This document shows positions 55,283 through 64,000 of a DNA stretch of 64,000 nucleotides, piece by piece (positions within the stretch are counted from its first letter, which is position 1; each line of letters opens with the position of its first letter). Under the pieces are notes generated by a model that made no database searches, was not told the origin of the DNA, and worked only from the letters and a program-made list of their open reading frames with translations. The stretch is from the NCBI RefSeq assembly GCF_003201205.1, contig NZ_QICN01000002.1, positions 1 to 64,000 on the forward strand, written 5' to 3'. The translations under genes and the position numbers were made by a program. The stretch is from Sinimarinibacterium flocculans. GTDB taxonomy: Bacteria; Pseudomonadota; Gammaproteobacteria; Nevskiales; Nevskiaceae.

Positions 55283-56412
55283 GCGGATTCTCCTTCGGGG
55301 TGGGTGGAGGGATCGAGAGCGGTGCTGCTGCGCACGAAGCGGCCGAACGCCGCATCGGTCTCGCGCACCAGCGCCGAAAACAGTTCGCTCGCGCGACGAT
55401 GACGTAGCAGCGGCGCCGCCTGACCCGACCACAGCGACATCAGGCCGGGCCGCTTCTGCTCCAGGGCGGCGGCGCGCAAACCGCCGGCGAACCAGCCCTG
55501 GATCGGGTACGGCAGGATTTCGGACTCGCGGCCGCGCCAGTCGTCGACGAACTCATTGTGGATGCCGCGTGCCAGCCGGCCGCTGAAGGCGCGCGTCAGC
55601 GCCGTGTACCGCGCCGCATCGCTGAACAGCTGTTCGCGGTGCAGCGGCGTGGTACCGGATTCCTCGCAGGCCAGAAACGCCGTGCCGATCTGCACGCCCT
55701 GGGCCCCGAGCATCAGCGCCGCGGCCACGCCGCGACCGTCGGCAATGCCGCCGGCGGCAATCACCGGCGCGCGTACGCGATCGACGATCTGCGGAATCAG
55801 CGCCAGCGTGCCGGTCAGCGAGTCCTCGGCGCTGCGCTGGAAGGACACGCGGTGTCCGCCGGCCTCCATGCCGCTGGCGACGATCAGATCGACACCGGCC
55901 GCGTCCATCGCCAGCGCCTCGTCCAGCGTCGTCACCGCACCGGCGGTGACGATGCCGCGCGCGCGGCAGGCGTCCAGCACCGACGCCGAAGGAATGCCAT
56001 AGACGAAGCTGAACACGGCCGGCCGCACGTCGAGCAGAGCCTCGACCTGCTCCTCGAAGCGCCAGCCGTAGCGCGCCGGCATCGCCGGCGGCTCGATGCC
56101 CAGTGCCGCGTAGTACGGCGCGAAGCGCGCAAGCGCCTGCGCGAACTGCGCCTCGCTCAGCGTCAGCCCGCCGTCATCGTGATTGGACACCCAGAGGTTG
56201 AGATTGAAGGGCCGCTCGGTGCGCGCGCGCAGTTCCGCACCCAGCGTGCGGATCTGTTCCGGACCCAGATGCTGCACGCCGAACGATCCGAGCCCGCCAG
56301 CCTCCGATACCGTGGCCAGCAGCGCCAGCGATGACAGGCCGCTGCCGAAGGGTCCCTGCACGATCGGATACCGCAGGCCCAGGCGTTCGGTGAAGGCATT
56401 GCGCTGCCACAT
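55279..56412 (-). CDS. Nitronate monooxygenase (2-nitropropane dioxygenase family)
   Basis: A 377-residue FMN TIM-barrel enzyme. Signatures: RYPIVQGPFGSGLSS at the N-terminus, FNLNLWV, the substrate-site VDLIVASGMEAGGHR, VIAAGGIADGRGVAAAL and MLGAQGVQIGTAFL. It oxidises alkyl nitronates to carbonyls and nitrite. It is coupled to the GST gene and divergent from an HxlR regulator. Confidence 0.93.
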   Translation of the reverse strand: MWQRNAFTERLGLRYPIVQGPFGSGLSSLALLATVSEAGGLGSFGVQHLGPEQIRTLGAELRARTERPFNLNLWVSNHDDGGLTLSEAQFAQALARFAPYYAALGIEPPAMPARYGWRFEEQVEALLDVRPAVFSFVYGIPSASVLDACRARGIVTAGAVTTLDEALAMDAAGVDLIVASGMEAGGHRVSFQRSAEDSLTGTLALIPQIVDRVRAPVIAAGGIADGRGVAAALMLGAQGVQIGTAFLACEESGTTPLHREQLFSDAARYTALTRAFSGRLARGIHNEFVDDWRGRESEILPYPIQGWFAGGLRAAALEQKRPGLMSLWSGQAAPLLRHRRASELFSALVRETDAAFGRFVRSSTALDPSTHPEGESA

Positions 56413-56483
56413 GCGACGGCTCCGTTCGACGTGTGGCCGGCACTATAGGTGCTCTGGTTACGTTTGGGAACCACATTACTTGC

Positions 56484-56507
56484 GGAAACCCAGAAAATCG
56501 GGTTTCC
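56484..56507. promoter_or_regulatory. Palindromic operator between monooxygenase and HxlR genes
   Basis: GGAAACCC-AGAAAATC-GGGTTTCC, a perfect 8-bp inverted repeat with 8-bp spacer, 29 bp before the HxlR ATG. Outer GGTTAC (about 56456) and GTAACC (about 56513) form a second, wider pair. It is probably bound by the HxlR protein to control both divergent units. Confidence 0.65.
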
Positions 56508-56535
56508 TCGCGGTAACCGCCCCACTGCCAACGCC

Positions 56536-56895
56536 ATGGTCAAAGTCCGCAAGAGCAAGGTCGATCCGCCATGCAACGGCGAGTGCCCGCTGTCCGACTG
56601 CATGCGCCTGATCGCGGGCGCGTGGGCGCCGCACGTGATCTGGTACCTGCGCGAAGGCCCGCGCCGCTTCAGCGAACTCAAGGGCGACATCCGCGCCGTG
56701 ACCGCCAAGGTCCTCGCCGAACGCCTGCGCCAGCTCGAAGCCGACGGTGTCGTCCACCGGCAGGTCATGCAGACCTCGCCGCCGACGGTCGAGTACTCGC
56801 TGACCGAACTGGGCGCCGAACTGACGCCGGCGATCGCCGCGATCGTCAGCGTCAGCGAGCGCCTGAAGCGCCAGCGCGGACGGCTCGGGGCATAG
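56536..56895 (+). CDS. HxlR family transcriptional regulator
   Basis: A 119-residue winged-helix protein. The family N-terminus with Cys residues is visible (CNGECPLSDCMRLIAGAWAP); the recognition part reads RRFSELKGDIRAVTAKVLAE with the wing VHRQVMQTSPPTVEYSLTEL. Several HxlR proteins sense electrophiles or redox state through the N-terminal Cys. It is divergent from the nitronate monooxygenase-GST operon. ATG at 56536 chosen over a distant upstream start. Confidence 0.93.
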   Translation: MVKVRKSKVDPPCNGECPLSDCMRLIAGAWAPHVIWYLREGPRRFSELKGDIRAVTAKVLAERLRQLEADGVVHRQVMQTSPPTVEYSLTELGAELTPAIAAIVSVSERLKRQRGRLGA

Positions 56896-56928
56896 AACGC
56901 CGCCGGAACCGGCGCCCCCGCACAGCGC

Positions 56929-57279
56929 TCAGGCGGCGTCGGCCGGCACGGCCGTGCGCTGCGCGCGCAAGCGGCGTTCGCGCAGCAGCAGGAACAGGCC
57001 GAGGCCGAAGCCCAGGCTGACGAACACCGTCGCCGGCACGAGTACCAGCGATCCGCGCATGTCGAGCCGCAATGCCTCGAACACCATCCACAGATTGACG
57101 AGGACGTAGGTCGCCGTCAGGTCGATCAGGGCCACGGTCGCGGCGTCGTTCACCAGGCATTGCCGGATCCAGTCGAGCCATCCCGCGTCCGGCTGTTGCA
57201 GGTACTGCAGGTTGTAGTACCAGCCCCAGACCGCGGCCACGACGGCAAGGACCCCGTAAACCGCTTCGCGCACGGACAT
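56929..57279 (-). CDS. DUF2834 family membrane protein
   Basis: A 116-residue protein with about three membrane helices (AVYGVLAVVAAVWGWYYNLQY; ATYVLVNLWMVFEALRL; LVPATVFVSLGFGLGLFLLL) and the family-typical LDWIRQCLVNDAATVALIDL. Function unknown. The ATG follows GGAGGAG. It lies downstream of the AraC gene on the same strand. Confidence 0.85.
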   Translation of the reverse strand: MSVREAVYGVLAVVAAVWGWYYNLQYLQQPDAGWLDWIRQCLVNDAATVALIDLTATYVLVNLWMVFEALRLDMRGSLVLVPATVFVSLGFGLGLFLLLRERRLRAQRTAVPADAA

Positions 57280-57332
57280 CGGCTTCTCCTCCCTGGGTGA
57301 TCCTGCAGCGGCACGGGGCCGCCGCCTGCACA

Positions 57333-58370
57333 TCACTGAACCACACCGTCGCGCTCGCCGAGCGCGCGTCGACGATACTCGCCGGGCGACACGGCCTGCC
57401 AGCGCCGGAAGGCGCGGGTGAAGCTCGCGGTATCCGAATAGCCGAGCTGGATGGCCATCTCGTCCAGCGTCATCTGCGTCCCGCGCAGCAGTTGCTCGGC
57501 GAGCTGCCGCCGCTCGCCCTCCACGATCTGCCGGAACGTCGTGCCCTCGGCATCCAGCTTGCGGCGCAGGCTGCGGGCCGACATCGCCATGGCCGCGGCC
57601 ACCTCCTCGATGTCGGCCACGAGCCCGGACGGACCGAGCAACTGCGCGCGGACCTGCCCGGTCAGCCCGCCCTGCTTGCGCCGCTCGAGCTGCTGGCGGC
57701 ACTGGTCTTCGAGCATGCGAACCAGATGCGCGTCGAAGGTCGGCAGCGGCTTGTCCGCGGCCGCACGCGGAATCAGCAGCGCGTTGCGCCCGCAGCCGAA
57801 CGCGGGCCGCACGCCGCACAAGGCCTCCAGGCTCGTCGCATAGTCGGGCTCCGGAATCTGCAGCTGCAGCGCCTGGACGTGCAGACCGGTGAGGCTCAGT
57901 TCGCGGATCAGGTGGATCGCCGTGGCCATGTCGCGCTCCAGCAGGAACTGGCGCAGGTGCCGCGGAATCTCGTCGGGGTCCATGCGGATACCGAGCACGT
58001 CGTCCGCCTCGAGCATGCCGATCCGGCAGTACGCCGTGCTCAGCGGCAGATACCGCAGCGCGAGCCTGAGCGCGTCGTGCAGGGTACGGCTCGTGCGCAG
58101 GGCGAAACCCCAGATGCCGAAGGTCGCGACGTTGTACTGCAGGCCCAGCCGGAAGCCCAGGGCCGGCACGTCCGGCAGCGCCAGCATGAGGTTCTCGACC
58201 AGGCGCATCTCCTGGTCGCGCGTGATCAAGGCTTCCGCGTCGAGCAGCCGTTCCGGCTCGATGCCGGTGCCGAGCAGGCAGGTTTCCTCGCTCACGCCAT
58301 GGCCGGCGGCGAAATGGATCATCACCTGGCTGATCGCGACGGGATGCAGGATTTCGGCGCCCGGGCTCAT
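57333..58370 (-). CDS. AraC family transcriptional regulator
   Basis: A 345-residue activator-type protein. The N-terminal Arabinose_bd/OruR-like ligand domain (about 1-215) has LGFRLGLQYNVATFGIWGFA and FGCGRNALLIPRAAAD; the C-terminal double helix-turn-helix has DIEEVAAAMAMSARSLRRKL and LDEMAIQLGYSDTASFTRAF with AVSPGEYRR. It is divergent from a desaturase gene, with an 11-bp direct repeat between them, so it probably activates that gene in response to a lipid signal. Confidence 0.94.
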   Translation of the reverse strand: MSPGAEILHPVAISQVMIHFAAGHGVSEETCLLGTGIEPERLLDAEALITRDQEMRLVENLMLALPDVPALGFRLGLQYNVATFGIWGFALRTSRTLHDALRLALRYLPLSTAYCRIGMLEADDVLGIRMDPDEIPRHLRQFLLERDMATAIHLIRELSLTGLHVQALQLQIPEPDYATSLEALCGVRPAFGCGRNALLIPRAAADKPLPTFDAHLVRMLEDQCRQQLERRKQGGLTGQVRAQLLGPSGLVADIEEVAAAMAMSARSLRRKLDAEGTTFRQIVEGERRQLAEQLLRGTQMTLDEMAIQLGYSDTASFTRAFRRWQAVSPGEYRRRALGERDGVVQ

Positions 58371-58380
58371 GGGCCCGGAT

Positions 58381-58437
58381 TGTAGGCCGCTGACCGGAAG
58401 TGCACGGTGGCTGGCCGCGTCTGCCCTGTAGGCCGCT
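58381..58437. promoter_or_regulatory. Direct repeat between AraC regulator and desaturase genes
   Basis: TGTAGGCCGCT occurs at 58381-58391 and again at 58427-58437, 46 bp apart. AraC proteins often bind tandem direct half-sites, though closer together than this. The repeat fills much of the 113-bp divergent promoter region. Confidence 0.4.
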
Positions 58438-58483
58438 CCGCCGCCGGCGTAGCCTGCGCAACGTCCCGATCCCGGAGTAGCGC

Positions 58484-59386
58484 ATGTCCGCCGACCTCGC
58501 CGCCTTGAACAAGCAGGCCATCCTGGCCGCCCAGCAGCACATGAACCGCGTGGCCTGGCCGACCGTGCTGCTGGTCACCGCCGTGCTCGCCGGTTTCGTC
58601 GCGACGCTCGGGCTGTTTGCCGCCGGCCTGATGCCGGCATGGATCGCGACGCCGCTGATCGCCGCGCTGACCTACATGTCATACACGCCGTTGCACGAGG
58701 CCGCGCACGGCAACATCCACGGCGGTCGCGACCGCCTCAAATGGCTCAACGACCTGTGCGGCTACCTCGTCGCGCCGATCATCATGGTGCCGTACGGCTC
58801 GCACACGGTGGAGCATTTCACCCACCACCGCTACACCAACCAGCCCGACAAGGACCCGGACTACGTCGTCAGCCGCATGGGCGCCGGCCCGGTCGCGGCC
58901 TTCCTCACCGTGTTCCGCTTCCTGTGGGTGCAGAACAGCTTCTTCGTGCAGAACCACTGGGCCAAGGCCACCCGCAGCGAGCGCCTCACCTACCTCGCCG
59001 AGATTGCCGTGTCGGTGGGCTGGCGCGCCGCCTTCCTGGTTCTGGTTTCGCAGCCGGGCACCGTGGCCGTCATCGTCCTCGGCTACATCCTCGGCGGGCT
59101 GTTCACCGCCTACTGGTTCGCCTACCGCCCGCACATCCCGTATCGGGACCCGGCGCGCTACCGCAACACCAACAGCCTGATCATGCCGCGGTGGATGAAG
59201 CCGTTCGAATGGTTCTGGCTGGGCCAGAACCTGCATTCGATCCACCACCTGTTTCCGCGCGTGCCGTTCTACCGTTATCACGTCCTGCACCGCGAGATCG
59301 AACCTGTCCTGCGCGCCCACGGCACGCCGATCGTCGGCGTGTTCAGCCGCAAGCCGGTCCCGAACCCCGTGGCGGAGGCCTTCTAG
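58484..59386 (+). CDS. Fatty acid desaturase/hydroxylase family membrane protein
   Basis: A 300-residue diiron membrane enzyme. Three histidine boxes are visible: HEAAHG, HFTHHRYTN and HSIHHLFP, separated by hydrophobic helices. The spacing fits acyl-lipid desaturases and beta-carotene hydroxylase-like enzymes. The substrate may be membrane fatty acids, steroids or carotenoids. Divergent from the AraC regulator; no electron donor is encoded nearby. Confidence 0.92.
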   Translation: MSADLAALNKQAILAAQQHMNRVAWPTVLLVTAVLAGFVATLGLFAAGLMPAWIATPLIAALTYMSYTPLHEAAHGNIHGGRDRLKWLNDLCGYLVAPIIMVPYGSHTVEHFTHHRYTNQPDKDPDYVVSRMGAGPVAAFLTVFRFLWVQNSFFVQNHWAKATRSERLTYLAEIAVSVGWRAAFLVLVSQPGTVAVIVLGYILGGLFTAYWFAYRPHIPYRDPARYRNTNSLIMPRWMKPFEWFWLGQNLHSIHHLFPRVPFYRYHVLHREIEPVLRAHGTPIVGVFSRKPVPNPVAEAF

Positions 59387-59656
59387 CCCGCATTTCTCGC
59401 AGGGGGGGCGTGAAGTCTTCAGCCCAGTCCGGTACCGGCGCGAGGATCGAAGGCGACCCTGTGAGAAATGCGGGCCGGGACGGGCTCCCGGCGGCCGGCC
59501 GCCAACACCGGCCCTCAGGCGCGCTAACATGCGGCCCCACCGCAGTGAGCCGGCCGCGGAAGCACGGCACGCCGCGCGACGCCCCGTAACGGGCGTCGCC
59601 GCTGTTTATGCGCTTCCTGTCGCCGATTCCGTCCAGAACCGCCGGGAGTCGAACGC
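59387..59656 (+). other. Intergenic region before isocitrate dehydrogenase
   Basis: 270 bp without a convincing gene. It contains GGGAG before the TTG start at 59657, and no recognisable promoter box or terminator hairpin with U-run. Confidence 0.4.
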
Positions 59657-61888
<2,232 letters not shown>

Positions 61889-62036
61889 TCCGCCTGCGGG
61901 CCGCGGGCGGCATCGCCGGCGTCACGTCCGGAGATGCCATCCCGCGGCAACCTCAGTTGACGCTGCGGGCAGTGCCCGCGCAGCGGGCGATCGCCCCGCC
62001 GATATACTCCGGCGACGACAAGGGGGAGCATCGGCG

Positions 62037-63455
62037 ATGAGCGTAGTCATCCGTCTCGCGCTGTGTCTGGCCGTCGCCACGACGGTCGGCGCCTGTGGCA
62101 GCAGCAGCGATAGCGCGGCGCCCGTCGCGCAGGGCCCGACGCCCAAGGCCCGCTGCGGTCCGGGCTCGCGGCCCGAGACCGGCCTGCAGGGGCGCGTCAG
62201 CGCCGAGGACCACGAGAGCGGACGCGCCGCACAGGGCTATACCTGCAATACCGAACTGGTCGGCAGCTACACGACGCCGACGGCGCTCGGCACCGTCGGC
62301 GGCTTCAAGGTGCAGCGCTACGTCGACAAGGCCGGTCGCGAATGCGCGTACTACGACACGACGACGCTGTTCCCGACCAACCTGCTCGAAGGCAGCATCG
62401 GCGTGAACGTGATGGACATGAGCGACCCGGCGAACCCGGTGCTCGCACGCCGGCTGGTGACGCCGGCGATGCTGTCGCCGCACGAGTCGCTGCTGGTGTC
62501 GCAGGAGGCCGGCGTGCTCGCCGCGGTGATGGGCAACATCATCGCCTACCCCGGCATCGTCGACGTCTACGACCTGTCGGCAGACTGCCGCGACCCGCAG
62601 CTGCGCGCATCGTCGCTGACCGGCGTGTTCGGCCACGAGAGCGGCATGGCACCCGACGGCAGGACCTTCTACACCTCCTCCGTCGGCACGCCGACGCTGA
62701 CCGCGGTGGACATCTCCGATCCCGCGAACCCGCGTCGCCTGCTCACCACCAACTACCGCTCGCACGGCCTGTCGGTCAGCGCCGACGGCAACCGTGCTTT
62801 CCTCGCTTCGGCATCGCTGACCGGCACCGGCATGGTGATCCTCGACGTCTCCGACATCCAGGCGCGCAAGGCCGATCCGCAGGTGCGCGAGATCTCGCGC
62901 CTGACCTGGGACAACATGAGCATCCCGCAGAACGCGATTCCGTTCACCCGCGACGGCAGGCCCTATGTGCTGGAATTCGACGAGTTCGCCAGCAACAGCA
63001 ACACCTCCGGCATTCCGGCAGCGACGGGGCTGCACGTGGGCGCGGCCCGGATCATCGACATCGCCGACGAGACCGAGCCCCGGGTGATCTCGCAGTTGCG
63101 GCTCGAGGTGCACGAACCGCAGCACCGCGAAACCGTCGCCGACGACCCGGGCGCCGATGCGGTCACCGGCGGCTACGCGGCGCACTACTGCGACGTGCCG
63201 ACGCGGATCGACCCCGATATCGCCGCATGCACGATGATCCTGTCCGGCCTGCGCGTCTTCGACATCCGCGATCCGCATCATCCGCGCGAGATTGCCTACT
63301 ACAACGCCCCGATGGAGGCGCGTGGCCTGTTCGACGCGGCGCCGGCCAGCCAGGCGGTATCGAGCCCGGCGTTCGTGCCGGAGCGCAGGGAGATCTGGTA
63401 CAGCGACGCGTACAGCGGCTTCTACGTGGTCCGGGTGACCAACGACGCGTGGTGA
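62037..63455 (+). CDS. LVIVD-repeat lipoprotein
   Basis: A 472-residue protein. Lipobox VGAC (Cys20) is followed by a short unstructured segment and a propeller of LVIVD-type repeats: VNVMDMSDPANPVLARRLV, LTAVDISDPANPRRLLTT, MVILDVSDIQARKADP, ARIIDIADETEPRVISQL and LRVFDIRDPHHPREIAYY. Several conserved Cys could form disulfides. A TATACT at 62003-62008 is a possible -10 box. Its stop overlaps the DUF305 start. Function unknown; its repeats are of the same family as those in the 33480-36995 chimera. Confidence 0.87.
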   Translation: MSVVIRLALCLAVATTVGACGSSSDSAAPVAQGPTPKARCGPGSRPETGLQGRVSAEDHESGRAAQGYTCNTELVGSYTTPTALGTVGGFKVQRYVDKAGRECAYYDTTTLFPTNLLEGSIGVNVMDMSDPANPVLARRLVTPAMLSPHESLLVSQEAGVLAAVMGNIIAYPGIVDVYDLSADCRDPQLRASSLTGVFGHESGMAPDGRTFYTSSVGTPTLTAVDISDPANPRRLLTTNYRSHGLSVSADGNRAFLASASLTGTGMVILDVSDIQARKADPQVREISRLTWDNMSIPQNAIPFTRDGRPYVLEFDEFASNSNTSGIPAATGLHVGAARIIDIADETEPRVISQLRLEVHEPQHRETVADDPGADAVTGGYAAHYCDVPTRIDPDIAACTMILSGLRVFDIRDPHHPREIAYYNAPMEARGLFDAAPASQAVSSPAFVPERREIWYSDAYSGFYVVRVTNDAW

Positions 63456-64000
63456 ACCGACTGTTCGGCCGGACCCGCGCGAACGGTGACGCGCGCACGA
63501 CGCGGCAGGCGACCTCGGTTGTCCTCGCGGCGGCCATCGCGCTGCTGGCGCTCGGCCTGTTCGCGTTGGCGCTGCCGCGCCTGGGCGCGCCACCGGCACA
63601 GGCGATCCCCCTTCCCGGACCGATCGACATCGGTTTTGCGCAATCGATGAGCCTGCATCATCAGCAGGCCATCGGCATGGCGCAGCTGATGCTGGACGGA
63701 CGACCGACGCCCTTGACGCCGCTGGCGCGCAGCATCGTCGCCGAACAACTGCTCGAACTCGGCGAGATGCGCGGCTGGCTGCGGCTGTGGGACGCGCCGC
63801 TGATCGCCGCCAGGCAGGGCATGGACTGGATGCGCCTCGCCGACCGGCCGCTGGCGCCCGAGGAGCTGGACTACCTGCTCGACTGCCAGCGCTCGCCGAC
63901 CGGCATGTCCGGTCTCGCCACCGACCATGAGGTCAACCGCCTGCACCAGCTCGAAGGCCGCGAGCGCGATGCACACTTCCTGCGGCTGATGCTCGCCCAC
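63452..64000 (+). CDS. DUF305 family exported protein, 3' end cut
   Basis: 183 residues are visible. An N-terminal membrane anchor (VVLAAAIALLALGLFALAL) is followed by the DUF305 helices with SMSLHHQQAIGMAQLML and, at the window edge, HFLRLMLAH. DUF305 proteins are ferritin-like and often linked to metal, especially copper, handling. The GTG start overlaps the LVIVD gene stop (GTGA), so the two are coupled. The stop lies outside the window. Confidence 0.85.
   Translation, partial: MNRLFGRTRANGDARTTRQATSVVLAAAIALLALGLFALALPRLGAPPAQAIPLPGPIDIGFAQSMSLHHQQAIGMAQLMLDGRPTPLTPLARSIVAEQLLELGEMRGWLRLWDAPLIAARQGMDWMRLADRPLAPEELDYLLDCQRSPTGMSGLATDHEVNRLHQLEGRERDAHFLRLMLAH

Noticed and set aside
61985-61996. 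GGGCGATCGCCC palindrome before the LVIVD lipoprotein gene as an operator
   Set aside because: Self-complementary GC-rich 12-mers with GATC are common in such DNA; no second copy or symmetric flanks.

Overview
The window is uniformly GC-rich, and its housekeeping genes are of gammaproteobacterial type: xseA opposite guaB-guaA, tadA, prmA, fis and purH, plus a monomeric NADP-isocitrate dehydrogenase. Several ECF sigma cassettes, a Ser/Thr kinase-TPR protein paired with an ECF factor, beta-oxidation enzymes, a P450 cluster and a TonB-dependent receptor with DUF3450 suggest an environmental lipid- or terpenoid/steroid-degrading member of the Nevskiales/Xanthomonadales group. The lineage is inferred; no rRNA or tRNA gene was seen.

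Layout. 1-3.2 kb: a cut DUF3450 gene and a large TonB-dependent receptor. 3.2-10.97 kb: an oxidative catabolic cluster (P450, adrenodoxin-type ferredoxin, dienoyl-CoA isomerase-like crotonase, SnoaL-like protein, membrane protein, aldehyde dehydrogenase, 2,4-dienoyl-CoA reductase-like SDR, quinone oxidoreductase) around a MarR-like regulator. Three near-identical palindromes (TGTC-N5-GACA) lie before the receptor, before the P450 operon and between the regulator and the aldehyde dehydrogenase gene, so these units probably form one autoregulated regulon. 11-20 kb: ankyrin protein and housekeeping genes. 20-30 kb: two ECF sigma cassettes (one with a DUF4097 protein, one with a VWA lipoprotein and an anti-sigma-like protein) and miscellaneous genes. 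30-37 kb: lipoproteins, one with a Pro-Thr linker and a hydrolase domain, then a 1171-residue chimera joining a DNA-binding winged helix and a truncated protein kinase to an LVIVD beta-propeller. 37-42.6 kb: a fatty-acid beta-oxidation operon (thiolase, FadB/J-like protein, acyl-CoA dehydrogenase) opposite a TetR regulator with clear palindromes, with a REP-like inverted repeat inside the operon. 42.7-48.7 kb: kinase/ECF pair, small secreted proteins and an IS4-family element (15-bp terminal repeats, 9-bp target duplication) that separates a small gene from its ribosome binding site. 48.8-54.6 kb: a three-gene cell-envelope operon (propeller/Pro-Thr/Calx-beta protein with a GlyGly-CTERM-like tail, an outer-membrane barrel and a periplasmic protein). 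54.6-59.4 kb: GST and nitronate monooxygenase genes opposite an HxlR regulator; DUF2834 protein; an AraC regulator opposite a desaturase. 59.6-64 kb: isocitrate dehydrogenase, an LVIVD lipoprotein and a cut DUF305 protein.

The best candidates for undescribed biology are the palindrome-linked P450/dienoyl-CoA regulon, the winged helix-kinase-LVIVD chimera and the 48.8-54.6 kb surface operon.
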